From Pseudomonas helmanticensis (GTDB taxonomy: Bacteria; Pseudomonadota; Gammaproteobacteria; Pseudomonadales; Pseudomonadaceae), in the NCBI RefSeq assembly GCF_900182985.1, contig NZ_FXUY01000001.1, positions 2,604,001 to 2,668,000 of the forward strand: a DNA stretch of 64,000 bases, given 5' to 3'. Shown here piece by piece: positions 7,114 to 15,478 of this stretch. The notes below the pieces were generated by a model. The model was not told the origin of the DNA. It did not search any database and saw only the letters and a list, made by a program, of their open reading frames with translations. Each line of letters opens with the position of its first letter. Within the stretch, counting starts at the first letter, position 1. The position numbers and the translations under genes were made by a program.

Positions 7114-7977
7114 TCAGACGGCGGCAATAACTGTGTCATGTTTGAACCGACACCACAGGGGTGGAAGGTCCTCGGGAACCGGCCGGTACTGGCCGATCTC
7201 GGACCAGCCGCCAGGGCCATGGAAGTCACTGCCGGCGCTGACCAGCAGACCGAACTCGCGGGCAAGAATTGCCAGGCTGCCGACCTGTTCCGCAGGCTGA
7301 TGGCCATTGACCACTTCAATCGCATGCCCGCCCGCTTGAATATAGTCGGCAATCAGCTTTCGGCGCTTGCTGCGGGTGAAATCGTAATGCCACGGATGCG
7401 CCAGGCTGACCCAGGCATTGGCGGCGCGCAGTGTGCCGACGGTGTCTTCGAGCGTCGGCCAGTGCAATTTGACGTCACCGAGCTTGCCGGCGCCGAGCCA
7501 TTTGCGGAAGGCTTCGGCGCGATCCTTGACAAAACCCTCACGAACCATCCAGTCAGCGAAATGCGGACGGGCCGGCGCGTTGCCGCTGTCGCCCAGCTCC
7601 TGCTGGACCCTGCGCGCGCCTTCGAGGGCGCCGGGCATGCCTTTGAGCGCGAGCTTGCGGCTTATTTCTTCCGACCGCAGCCAGCGGCCATCGTGCAATT
7701 TGGCGATGGCTTCGACCAACGGTGTGGCATTGACGTCGAAACCGTAGCCCAGCACATGAATGGTCGCGCCGCCCCAGGTGCAGGACAATTCGACACCGTT
7801 GACCAGTTGCATACCCAATTCGTTGGCGGCCGTGCGCGCTTCGGCGAGGCCTTCGAGGGTGTCGTGATCGGTCAACGACAGGACTCGCACGCCGTTCTCG
7901 AACGCACGCGCAACCAGAACCGCAGGCGCCAGGGCGCCATCGGAGGCCGTGCTATGGCAGTGCAAATCTACATTCAC
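7114..7977 (-). CDS. rnm: PHP-domain phosphoesterase (RNase AM / YciV type)
   Basis: The PHP family includes YciV, a 5'-3' exonuclease and 3',5'-nucleotide bisphosphate phosphatase. The 287-residue product shows all PHP metal motifs: NVDLHCHSTASDG at the start, LTDHDTLEG, GVELSC, HVLGYG, SLAHPWHY and SAGSDFHGPGG. GTG 7977 is chosen because homologues begin at (M)NVDLHCHS; a TTG at 7995 is the alternative. It is the first gene of the minus operon towards scpAB and is divergent from yciB. Confidence 0.92.
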   Translation of the reverse strand: MNVDLHCHSTASDGALAPAVLVARAFENGVRVLSLTDHDTLEGLAEARTAANELGMQLVNGVELSCTWGGATIHVLGYGFDVNATPLVEAIAKLHDGRWLRSEEISRKLALKGMPGALEGARRVQQELGDSGNAPARPHFADWMVREGFVKDRAEAFRKWLGAGKLGDVKLHWPTLEDTVGTLRAANAWVSLAHPWHYDFTRSKRRKLIADYIQAGGHAIEVVNGHQPAEQVGSLAILAREFGLLVSAGSDFHGPGGWSEIGQYRPVPEDLPPLWCRFKHDTVIAAV

Positions 7978-8064
7978 GGAGAGTTGTAACCTCAAATCAG
8001 CTGGCGCTATCGCGCGCCCATATGTTTGTTATTATGCCGCCACATCCAGCTTCTGGCTCTCACT

Positions 8065-8661
8065 GTGAAACAATTCATCGATTTCATCCCGCTTCTGCTG
8101 TTCTTCATCGTTTACAAACTTGATCCACGGGTCGTCGACATCGCTGGCCATGAAGTGACTGTAGGCGGTATTTACAGCGCCACCGCGATGTTGATCATCA
8201 GTTCGCTGGTGGTGTACGGCGCGTTGTTCATCAAGCAGCGCAAGCTGGAAAAGAGCCAATGGCTGACCCTGATCGCCTGCCTCGTCTTCGGTAGCCTGAC
8301 GCTGGCGTTCCACAGCGAAACCTTCCTGAAATGGAAAGCCCCGGTGGTCAACTGGCTGTTCGCCGTCGCGTTCATCGGCAGCCACTTCATCGGTGACCGC
8401 CTGCTGATCAAACGCATCATGGGCCATGCGCTGACCCTGCCGGATCCGGTCTGGACTCGCCTGAACATTGCCTGGATCGGCTTTTTCCTGTTTTGCGGAG
8501 CCGCCAACCTGTTCGTCGCCTTCACCTTCCAGAGCTACTGGGTCGACTTCAAGGTGTTCGGCAGCCTGGGCATGACCGTATTGTTCCTGGTCGCACAGGG
8601 CATTTACCTGTCGCGTCACCTGCACGACACCGATACCACAACACCAAAAACCGAGGACTGA
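8065..8661 (+). CDS. yciB: Inner membrane septation protein YciB/IspZ
   Basis: 198 residues, GTG start, with five hydrophobic segments. It contains the family motifs [17 protein letters not shown] at the N-terminus and the [11 protein letters not shown] loop. YciB is linked to cell envelope synthesis and septation. It overlaps no gene; its stop is one base before the yciI ATG, so the pair is coupled. No convincing SD precedes the GTG; the start follows homologues. Confidence 0.93.
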   Translation: MKQFIDFIPLLLFFIVYKLDPRVVDIAGHEVTVGGIYSATAMLIISSLVVYGALFIKQRKLEKSQWLTLIACLVFGSLTLAFHSETFLKWKAPVVNWLFAVAFIGSHFIGDRLLIKRIMGHALTLPDPVWTRLNIAWIGFFLFCGAANLFVAFTFQSYWVDFKVFGSLGMTVLFLVAQGIYLSRHLHDTDTTTPKTED

Positions 8662-8662
8662 C

Positions 8663-8962
8663 ATGCTCTACGCAATCATTGCCACCGACGTCGCCAACTC
8701 ACTGGAAGCACGCCTGGCCGCGCGCCCTGCGCATCTGGATCGCCTGCAAGTGCTCAAGGGCGAAGGCCGCATCGTATTGGCCGGCCCGCACCCGGCCGTC
8801 GACAGCAATGATCCGGGCGCAGCGGGGTTCACCGGCAGCCTGATCGTCGCCGAATTCGACTCCCTGAGTGCTGCACAAGCGTGGGCTGACGCTGATCCGT
8901 ACATTGCCGCTGGTGTGTACGCCAACGTGGTCGTCAAGCCGTTTAAACAAGTCCTCCCTTAA
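8663..8962 (+). CDS. yciI: YciI family protein
   Basis: 99 residues of the dimeric alpha+beta barrel YciI fold: [32 protein letters not shown] and [12 protein letters not shown]. The conserved His24/Asp pair thought to be catalytic is present. The natural substrate in most bacteria is unknown. A GAGGA site lies in the 3' end of yciB, and the yciB-yciI pairing is conserved in gamma-proteobacteria. Confidence 0.93.
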   Translation: MLYAIIATDVANSLEARLAARPAHLDRLQVLKGEGRIVLAGPHPAVDSNDPGAAGFTGSLIVAEFDSLSAAQAWADADPYIAAGVYANVVVKPFKQVLP

Positions 8963-8989
8963 ACAGATTTGCAGTGTGACGAGGGGTTT

Positions 8990-9138
8990 ATGTGGCGAGG
9001 GGATTTATCCCCGCTGGGTGGCGAAGCCGCCCCAAAGCCATCCAATGCGGTGTGCCTGACACACCGCATTCAATGATTCACGACTGCTGCGCAGCCGAAC
9101 GGGGCGGTGCGACGTTTCGCTAAATCCCCTCGCCACAA
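8990..9138. repeat. Composite inverted repeat (TGTGGCGAGGGGATTTA family)
   Basis: The outer arms TGTGGCGAGGGGATTTA and TAAATCCCCTCGCCACA are about 110 bases apart. Between them lies a shorter inner hairpin (GCGGTGTG with CACACCGC). Downstream to 9320 are short CTGCCACAAAA-like direct repeats and no gene. Confidence 0.8.
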
Positions 9139-9321
9139 ATACTCATCTGGCACAAAACCCTGCTCTGCCACAAAACCCTCCTCTGCCACAAAAATCCCAT
9201 CAGCCACCAACATCCCTTCCCGCGCACTGAACCTTCTCGCTTCTCACCCATCTCAATCGCTCATTATTCTCGTTTGCCTGCCGACAACCTGCCCAATATC
9301 CATTTGGAAGCAGGTATCGCG

Positions 9322-9732
9322 ATGCGCAAGGGTCCGTTGTGTCTGATGTTGGTCACGTTGTCGATCATGGCGCCCGCCCATGGTGAGGAAACCACCGAAG
9401 GCGGCACTTCCACGCCATTGTCGTTGAGTGCCGGCAGCCAGATCACCGAGTTGCAACAGCGCCTCAAGGCCAGCGAGCAGCAGCGGGAAGAACTGAACAA
9501 ACAACTGCAGAATGCCGATAACCAACGCGAAAGCGCCCAGCTCGCCCGGTTGCGCCAAGAGAACCAGCGCCTCAAGCTGCAACTCAAGGAAGCCCAGGCC
9601 AGCCCGCAGCCGCGCCTGTTGACCGACCAGCAACAGTGGTTCGTCACCGGAGCCGGAGTAGCGCTATTGGCGCTGCTCTGCGGTATCTTTGCCAGTGGAG
9701 CAAGCCGAAAACGTCGGCAATGGCTAAATTGA
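9322..9732 (+). CDS. Small membrane-anchored coiled-coil protein next to cpxR
   Basis: 136 residues: a signal peptide cut after about residue 21, a low-complexity stretch, a heptad-rich coiled coil (residues 45-100, with repeated QLQNADNQRE-like and LRQENQRLKLQL segments), then one membrane helix and a basic RKRRQW end. The layout matches the anchor region of TIGR04211/YgiM proteins, but the SH3 domain is missing. P. aeruginosa has a comparable protein just before cpxR. It ends 7 bases before cpxR, so it is probably part of that operon. The role is unknown; I infer envelope-related. Confidence 0.75.
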   Translation: MRKGPLCLMLVTLSIMAPAHGEETTEGGTSTPLSLSAGSQITELQQRLKASEQQREELNKQLQNADNQRESAQLARLRQENQRLKLQLKEAQASPQPRLLTDQQQWFVTGAGVALLALLCGIFASGASRKRRQWLN

Positions 9733-9739
9733 GTGAGTC

Positions 9740-10417
9740 ATGAGCGAGCTGTTATTGATTGATGATGACCAGGAGTTGTGCGAACTCCTGAGTAGCTGGC
9801 TGAGCCAGGAAGGCTTTCAGGTGCGTGCCTGCCACGATGGCCAGAGCGCCCGCAAGGCGCTGGCCGAATCCGCTCCTGCGGCGGTGGTGCTGGACGTGAT
9901 GCTGCCCGACGGCAGCGGTCTGGAACTGCTCAAGCAACTGCGCAACGATCACGCTGATCTGCCGGTGCTGATGCTGTCGGCCCGGGGTGAGCCACTGGAT
10001 CGTATCCTCGGCCTGGAACTCGGCGCCGACGATTACCTGGCCAAGCCTTGCGACCCACGCGAACTGACTGCACGCCTGCGCGCCGTGTTGCGCCGCAGTC
10101 ATCCGGCCGCCGTGTCGACGCAACTGGAGCTGGGCGACCTGAGTTTCAGCCCGGTGCGTGGCGTGGTCAGCATCGACGAGAAAGAACTGACCCTCACCGT
10201 TTCCGAAAGCCGCCTGCTCGAAGCGCTGCTCAAGCAGCCCGGCGAGCCGCTGGACAAGCAGGAACTGGCGCAGATCGCCCTCGGCCGCAAGCTGACCTTG
10301 TATGACCGCAGCCTCGACATGCACGTCAGCAACCTGCGCAAAAAGATCGGCCCGCACCCCGACGGCCGCCCGCGCATCGTTGCCCTGCGCAGCCGTGGTT
10401 ACTACTACAGCCTCTGA
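9740..10417 (+). CDS. cpxR: Response regulator CpxR
   Basis: OmpR-family regulator of the envelope stress response, 225 residues. Receiver domain: acidic DDD at 8-10, phospho-acceptor Asp52 in VVLDVMLPDG, and Lys in LAKPCDP. C-terminal winged helix: residues 130-225, ending IVALRSRGYYYSL. The assignment as CpxR rests on its neighbours: a CpxP/Spy-like gene and a CpxA-type kinase follow, as in P. aeruginosa PA3204-PA3206. A CpxR-type box precedes cpxP. Confidence 0.9.
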   Translation: MSELLLIDDDQELCELLSSWLSQEGFQVRACHDGQSARKALAESAPAAVVLDVMLPDGSGLELLKQLRNDHADLPVLMLSARGEPLDRILGLELGADDYLAKPCDPRELTARLRAVLRRSHPAAVSTQLELGDLSFSPVRGVVSIDEKELTLTVSESRLLEALLKQPGEPLDKQELAQIALGRKLTLYDRSLDMHVSNLRKKIGPHPDGRPRIVALRSRGYYYSL

Positions 10418-10456
10418 ACCGCACACATCCCCCGGCCAACGGTAACCGACGCCTCC

Positions 10457-10545
10457 CCTGTAGGAGCTGCCGCAGGCTGCGATCTTTTGATCTTGTTTTT
10501 AAAAGACAGATCAAAAGATCGCAGCGTGCCGCAGCTCCTACAGGG
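10457..10545. repeat. REP-type inverted repeat (GATCGCAGCC family)
   Basis: Two arms of about 33 bp around a T/A-rich loop, between cpxR and cpxP. One arm has a G/C swap (GCAGCGTGCC). Confidence 0.88.
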
Positions 10546-10573
10546 ATATGTGTAAGGTTGATGACGAAACGTC

Positions 10574-10589
10574 TTTACCCAAGCTTTAC
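10574..10589. promoter_or_regulatory. Candidate CpxR box upstream of cpxP
   Basis: TTTAC-N6-TTTAC on the plus strand, i.e. GTAAA-N6-GTAAA on the minus strand. CpxR sites are tandem GTAAA half sites with a short spacer. It lies 83 bases before the cpxP-like start codon, as expected for autoregulated induction. Confidence 0.6.
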
Positions 10590-10671
10590 GCAGCGCTGAC
10601 CGCCGCTGACCTTGATCTCCGTAATCTGAACTCATCCGGAACGTACCGGGAACGAGACAAGGAGATACACC

Positions 10672-11121
10672 ATGCGCAAGACTCTTATCGCTCTGATGTT
10701 CGCTGCCGCTCTGCCAACCGTCGCCATGGCCATGCCGCAAGATGGCGGCCCGATGGGTGGCCCGATGGATGGCGCTCGCCACGGCGGTCAGATGCACGGC
10801 ATGCACGGCAAAGGCCCGTACAGCCAACTCGACCTGTCCCGCGAACAGCGCGAGCAGATCCGCAAGATCATGGGCGAGCAGATGCACGAGCGTAAGCAAG
10901 TGGTCGACAAGTACCTGGAAAAACTCTCGCCGGCTGACCAGAAAGCCCTGAAGGACGAGATGGCGGCCAACCACAAGAAAGCCGAGTCCGATGTCCGCGC
11001 CGTGCTGAAACCGGATCAACAGAAGAAATTCGACGAGATCCAGAAGAAACAGGCCGAGCGTCGCGCTGAATGGGCCGAGTTCAAGGCGTGGAAAGCGCAA
11101 CAGCCGCAAAAAGCGCAATAA
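10672..11121 (+). CDS. cpxP: CpxP/Spy-like periplasmic chaperone or stress sensor
   Basis: 149 residues: a signal peptide (cut after MAMA, about residue 21), a Met/Gly/His-rich linker that could bind metal, and a Spy/CpxP helical domain with two LTxxQ-like motifs (LSREQREQI and LKPDQQKKF). Such proteins bind unfolded periplasmic proteins and restrain CpxA. An AAGGAGA site precedes the ATG. It lies between cpxR and cpxA, with its own upstream CpxR box and downstream terminator, so it probably has its own inducible transcript. Spy-like assignment is certain; the CpxP role is inferred from context. Confidence 0.85.
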   Translation: MRKTLIALMFAAALPTVAMAMPQDGGPMGGPMDGARHGGQMHGMHGKGPYSQLDLSREQREQIRKIMGEQMHERKQVVDKYLEKLSPADQKALKDEMAANHKKAESDVRAVLKPDQQKKFDEIQKKQAERRAEWAEFKAWKAQQPQKAQ

Positions 11122-11135
11122 TGTACTGACCCGGA

Positions 11136-11168
11136 CCCGACGGCCAACCCCGTCGGGCCTATTTTTAT
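11136..11168 (+). terminator. Intrinsic terminator after cpxP
   Basis: An 8-bp stem CCCGACGG/CCGTCGGG with a 6-base loop, followed by CCTATTTTTATC. It would partly uncouple cpxP from cpxA. Confidence 0.75.
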
Positions 11169-11172
11169 CTGC

Positions 11173-11294
11173 CCCCTGTAGGAGCTGCCGCAGGCTGCGA
11201 TCTGATCGTTCCCACGCTCTGCGTGGGAATGCAGCCGGGGACGCTCTGCGTCCCACAGTCAAAAGATCGCAGCCTGCGGCAGCTCCTACAGGGG
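11173..11294. repeat. Nested repeat: a REP interrupted by a GTTCCCACGC palindrome element
   Basis: The outer arms (11173-11203 and about 11262-11294) belong to the CTGTAGGAGCTGCCGCAGG family. Between them, 11204-11258 is a partial copy of the second family (GATCGTTCCCACGCTCTGCG...GACGCTCTGCGTCCCA). Confidence 0.85.
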
Positions 11295-11318
11295 CTTTGT
11301 GTGTTCTGAGGGTTTTCT

Positions 11319-12659
11319 GTGCGTTCACTGTTCTGGCGTATTCTCGCGAGCTTCTGGCTGGCCATCGCTCTGGTGGCTGGCCTGTCGATTCTGCTCGGGC
11401 ACATGCTCAATCAGGACGCATGGATCCTCAGCCGCCATCCGGGCCTCAACACCCTGGCCGGCGAGTGGACGCAAACCTATGAAGCCCAGGGCGAAGACGC
11501 CGCCCAGGACATCCTCGAACAGCGCAAACGCCAGTATCACATCGACGTCCAGGTACTTAACGAATCCGGCGACCCGGTGGTCCGTGGCACCTTTCCGCGC
11601 CGCGCCGCCGCCTTCGAAGCGCGGCAGAACAACGATGACCGACGCCTGCCATGGCGGCGCCTGACCGACGAATTCACCAGTGACAAAACCGGTGACACTT
11701 ACCTGTTCATCTACCGCATCCCGCACCCGGAACTCGACGCCTGGCACCGCGAAAGCCTGCTCTGGCCACTGAGTGCGCTGGGGATCGCGCTGGTGGTGCT
11801 GACCCTGTTCAGTCTGCTCGTGACCTTCTCCATCACTCGACCGCTCAGCCGTCTGCGCGGCGCGGTGCATGATCTGGGGCAGACGACTTATCAGCAAAAC
11901 AGCTTGGCGAAACTGGCCAACCGCCGCGATGAATTCGGCGTACTCGCCACCGATTTCAACCGCATGGGTGCGCGCCTGCAAAGTCTGATTGGCAGCCAGC
12001 GTCAGTTGCTGCGCGACGTATCTCACGAACTGCGTTCACCGCTGGCACGCCTGCGCATTGCTTTGGCACTGGCCGAACGGGCCAACCCTGAAGAACGCGA
12101 GAAACTCTGGCCACGGTTGACCCGCGAGTGCGATCGGCTGGAAGCGTTGATCAGTGAGATTCTGGTACTGGCGCGGGTCGATGCCGACAATGCCAGTGCC
12201 GAAGAGGTGGATCTGAACGCGCTGCTCGGCACGCTGCAGAAAGACGCGAAGCTTGCCTCACCCGAGCAGTTGGTGCGTCTCGATGCCGAACCGCAGCTGA
12301 ACCTCAAGGGCTGGCCGACCATGATCGAGCGCGCCGTCGATAACCTGCTGCGCAATGCCCAGCGTTTCAATCCCGAAGGTCAGGCCATTGAAATGCAGGC
12401 ATCGCGTCTGGGCGAAAAAATTATCGTCAGCGTGCGCGACCATGGGCCGGGCGTGCAGGCCGAGCATTTGAGTCAGTTGGGTGAGCCGTTTTACCGGGCG
12501 CCGGGGCAGACGGCGGCGGGGCATGGTCTGGGCCTGGCGATTGCACGCCGGGCGGCGGAGCGGCATGGTGGGAGTTTAACCCTGGCCAATCATCCGCAGG
12601 GTGGCTTTATTGCCAGTCTGGAATTGCCGCTGGTGCCGGGTGCGGTGGTGCAACCCTGA
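11319..12659 (+). CDS. cpxA: Sensor histidine kinase CpxA
   Basis: 446 residues from GTG 11319 (GAGGG upstream). Two membrane helices (about 7-28 and 145-167) flank a periplasmic sensor region. Then come HAMP (SITRPLSRLRGAV), the HisKA domain with His236 in DVSHELRSPLARLR, and an HATPase domain: N box DNLLRNAQRFNPEG, G1 DHGPG and G2 GHGLGLAIARR. It pairs with CpxR; signals for Cpx systems are misfolded envelope proteins and membrane stress. Confidence 0.9.
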   Translation: MRSLFWRILASFWLAIALVAGLSILLGHMLNQDAWILSRHPGLNTLAGEWTQTYEAQGEDAAQDILEQRKRQYHIDVQVLNESGDPVVRGTFPRRAAAFEARQNNDDRRLPWRRLTDEFTSDKTGDTYLFIYRIPHPELDAWHRESLLWPLSALGIALVVLTLFSLLVTFSITRPLSRLRGAVHDLGQTTYQQNSLAKLANRRDEFGVLATDFNRMGARLQSLIGSQRQLLRDVSHELRSPLARLRIALALAERANPEEREKLWPRLTRECDRLEALISEILVLARVDADNASAEEVDLNALLGTLQKDAKLASPEQLVRLDAEPQLNLKGWPTMIERAVDNLLRNAQRFNPEGQAIEMQASRLGEKIIVSVRDHGPGVQAEHLSQLGEPFYRAPGQTAAGHGLGLAIARRAAERHGGSLTLANHPQGGFIASLELPLVPGAVVQP

Positions 12660-12683
12660 AAGCCGCCCTCACCCCAGAAAAGC

Positions 12684-13327
12684 CCCTCACCCCAGCCCTC
12701 TCCCTTTGGGAGAGGGAGCCGACCGAGGTGTCTGGCGTCAGACATTGACCTGAAACACCGAGTTGATTATGGGTTCGGAAGGCACGTGAATCGTCGCCGA
12801 CTCCGGGCTCGAAATGCATCGGAACCGTTATCGATTCTGGATTCAGCCGAGCACTTTCAGGTCGGCGTATCTCTAGAGCATCCCCCAATCAGTCCCCTCT
12901 CCCTTTGGGAGAGGGAGCCGACCGAGGTGTCTGGCGTCAGACATTGACCTGAAACACCGAGTTGATTATGGGTTCGGAAGGCACGTGAATCGTCGCCGAC
13001 TCCGGGCTCGAAATGCATCGGAACCGTTATCGATTCTGGATTCAGCCGAGCACTTTCAGGTCGGCGTATCTCTACAGCATCCCCCAATCAGTCCCCTCTC
13101 CCTTTGGGAGAGGGAGCCGACCGAGGTGTCTGGCGTCAGACATCGACCTGAAACACCGAGTTGATTATGGGTTCGGAAGGCACGTGAATCGTCGCCGACT
13201 CCGGGCTCGAAATGCATCGGAACCGTTATCGATTCTGGATTCAGCCGAGCACTTTCAGGTCGGCGTATCTCTACAGCATCCCCCAATCAGTCCCCTCTCC
13301 CTTTGGGAGAGGGCTAGGGTGAGGGGC
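12684..13327. repeat. Tandem array of three 199-bp units (bounded by CCCTCACCCCAGCCCTCTCCC inverted ends)
   Basis: CCCTCTCCCTTTGGGAGAGGG recurs at 12696, 12895, 13094 and 13293, an exact 199-base period. The units are almost identical, with single-base changes such as CTAGAG/CTACAG and CATTGA/CATCGA. The array opens with CCCCTCACCCCAG and closes with CTAGGGTGAGGGG. It fills the space between cpxA and the convergent nitroreductase. Each unit is related to the 131-bp unit at 25.6 kb. Frames through it are not genes: the period is not a multiple of three. Confidence 0.93.
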
Positions 13328-13335
13328 TCTTCGCT

Positions 13336-13902
13336 TTACGCCTTACCGGGCCAGGCGCTGACGAACTCGGCCAGATCAACCTTCTCCGCCACACGCGGTT
13401 CTTTCTGCGGAGTGCCGAGGTACAGGAACGCAATCACCTCCTCCCCCTCAGCCAGCCCCAAACCTTTGGCCACGTGACTGGAATACGCCAGATCACCCGT
13501 GCGCCACACCGCACCAATCCCCTGCGCATACGCCGCCAGCAAAATCCCGTGCGCCGCACACCCGGCCGCGAGCAACTGCTCGGCCTTCGGGTACTTGAGG
13601 TGATCCTGCAATTTGGCGATGACCACAACCACCAGCGGCGCGCGCAGTGGACCGTTGCGCGCCTTGTCGATCATCGCCTCGGTGACTTCACCGTCCTGCT
13701 GTTGTGCAGCTTCAGCCAGCAACTCACCCATCTGCTCGCGCGCGGCGCCTTCGACGGTCAGAAAGCGATATGGCTGCAAGTGCCCGTGATCCGGCGCGCG
13801 CAAGGCGGCGCCAAACAGGGCTTCGCGCTGCTCGGCAGTGGGGGCCGGTTCGACCAGTCGTGGAACGGAAACACGGTTGAGCAAAGCGTCGAGAGCCTGC
13901 AT
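13336..13902 (-). CDS. Nitroreductase family protein (YdjA-like)
   Basis: 188 residues of the FMN-dependent nitroreductase fold: APDHGHLQPYRFLTVEG (FMN-binding loop), AKLQDHLKYPKAEQLLAAGCAAHGILLAAYAQGIGAVWRTG and the C-terminal LYLGTPQKEPR. It is short, as in E. coli YdjA. It reduces unknown nitro- or quinone-type substrates with NAD(P)H. Its 3' end abuts the 199-bp repeat array, and it is divergent from trkH. Confidence 0.9.
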   Translation of the reverse strand: MQALDALLNRVSVPRLVEPAPTAEQREALFGAALRAPDHGHLQPYRFLTVEGAAREQMGELLAEAAQQQDGEVTEAMIDKARNGPLRAPLVVVVIAKLQDHLKYPKAEQLLAAGCAAHGILLAAYAQGIGAVWRTGDLAYSSHVAKGLGLAEGEEVIAFLYLGTPQKEPRVAEKVDLAEFVSAWPGKA

Positions 13903-14023
13903 CGGCCACCTCCTGAAAAATATGTGCGGCTATTCTAGCTTTAACTGCCAACCGGATGCCGGTTTACATGCCCTGTCCCACGGGTAGAATGGCGCCCTTC
14001 CCACATCAGCCCGAGCGGACTTC

Positions 14024-15478
14024 ATGGCGTTGCCGACCTTACGGATCATTGGTTTCATCATCGGCATCTTCCTGATCACCCTGGCTGTCGCCATGGTCGT
14101 GCCAATGGCCACCCTGGTGATTTTCGAGCGCACCAGCGATCTGCCGTCGTTCCTCTGGGCGAGCATGATCACCTTCGTCGCCGGCCTCGCCCTGGTGATT
14201 CCCGGCCGCCCGGAACACATTCACCTGCGCCCCCGCGACATGTATCTGCTGACCGTCAGCAGTTGGCTGGTGGTGTGCATCTTCGCCGCGCTGCCGTTTC
14301 TGCTGACCCAGCACATCAGTTACACCGACTCGTTCTTCGAAAGCATGTCGGGCATCACCGCGACCGGTTCGACCGTGCTCAGCGGTCTCGACAATATGTC
14401 CCCCGGCATTCTGATGTGGCGTTCGCTGCTGCACTGGCTCGGTGGTATCGGTTTTATCGGCATGGCGGTGGCGATTCTGCCGCTGTTGCGCATCGGTGGC
14501 ATGCGTCTGTTCCAGACGGAATCCTCGGATCGTTCGGAAAAGGTCATGCCGCGCTCGCACATGGTGGCGCGGCTGATCGTGGCGGCCTACGTCGGCATCA
14601 CCATTCTCGGCAGCCTGGCGTTCTGGTGGGCCGGGATGAGCCCGTTCGATGCGATCAACCACGCGATGTCAGCGATCTCCACCGGCGGTTTCTCGACGTC
14701 CGACCAGTCACTGGCCAAGTGGACGCAACCGGCGGTGCACTGGGTTGCGGTGGTGATCATGATTCTCGGCAGCCTGCCGTTCACCCTGTACGTGGCGACG
14801 TTGCGCGGCAACCGCAAAGCGTTGATCAAGGATCAGCAAGTGCAGGGTTTGCTCGGCATGCTGCTGGTGACCTGGCTGGTGCTCGGCACCTGGTACTGGT
14901 GGACAACCAATCTGCACTGGCTGGACGCCTTGCGCCACGTCGCGTTGAACGTGACATCGGTGGTCACCACCACCGGTTTTGCCCTCGGCGACTACAGCCT
15001 GTGGGGCAACTTCTCGCTGATGCTGTTTTTCTATCTGGGCTTTGTCGGCGGCTGTTCCGGGTCGACAGCGGGCGGGATCAAGATTTTTCGTTTCCAGGTC
15101 GCCTACATCCTGCTCAAGGCCAACCTTAATCAGCTGATTCACCCACGTGCAGTGATCAAGCAGAAGTACAACGGTCACCGCCTCGACGAAGAAATCGTCC
15201 GTTCGATCCTGACTTTTTCGTTCTTCTTCGCCATCACCATCTGCGTGATCGCGCTGCTGCTGTCGCTGCTCGGCGTCGACTGGATGACTGCGCTGACCGG
15301 CGCCGCCAGCACCGTCTCCGGCGTCGGCCCGGGGCTGGGCGAAACCATCGGCCCGGCGGGCAATTTCGCCACCCTGCCGGATGCCGCCAAGTGGATCCTG
15401 TCGTTCGGCATGCTGCTCGGCCGACTGGAGATCATTACGGTGTTTGTGCTGTGTATTCCGGCATTCTGGCGTCACTGA
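14024..15478 (+). CDS. trkH: Trk potassium uptake channel subunit TrkH
   Basis: 484-residue inner-membrane K+ channel of the TrkH/KtrB family, working with cytoplasmic TrkA. Four pore-loop regions are seen: GITATGSTVL, ISTGGFST, VTTTGFAL and STVSGVGPGLG, each followed by a helix of the M1-P-M2 type. GGCSGSTAGGIKIFR is the conserved third-repeat segment. ATG 14024. Its last 44 bases overlap the 3' end of the convergent AraC gene. Confidence 0.95.
   Translation: MALPTLRIIGFIIGIFLITLAVAMVVPMATLVIFERTSDLPSFLWASMITFVAGLALVIPGRPEHIHLRPRDMYLLTVSSWLVVCIFAALPFLLTQHISYTDSFFESMSGITATGSTVLSGLDNMSPGILMWRSLLHWLGGIGFIGMAVAILPLLRIGGMRLFQTESSDRSEKVMPRSHMVARLIVAAYVGITILGSLAFWWAGMSPFDAINHAMSAISTGGFSTSDQSLAKWTQPAVHWVAVVIMILGSLPFTLYVATLRGNRKALIKDQQVQGLLGMLLVTWLVLGTWYWWTTNLHWLDALRHVALNVTSVVTTTGFALGDYSLWGNFSLMLFFYLGFVGGCSGSTAGGIKIFRFQVAYILLKANLNQLIHPRAVIKQKYNGHRLDEEIVRSILTFSFFFAITICVIALLLSLLGVDWMTALTGAASTVSGVGPGLGETIGPAGNFATLPDAAKWILSFGMLLGRLEIITVFVLCIPAFWRH

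Noticed and set aside
5670..7130. 486-codon plus-strand frame across scpA and yciO
   Set aside because: Antisense to two clearly conserved genes; composition is typical of a reverse-frame shadow.
12684..13327. Possible CRISPR array or repeated small genes at the 199-bp tandem units
   Set aside because: The units are contiguous without spacers and far longer than CRISPR repeats; the period is not divisible by three and there is no SD.
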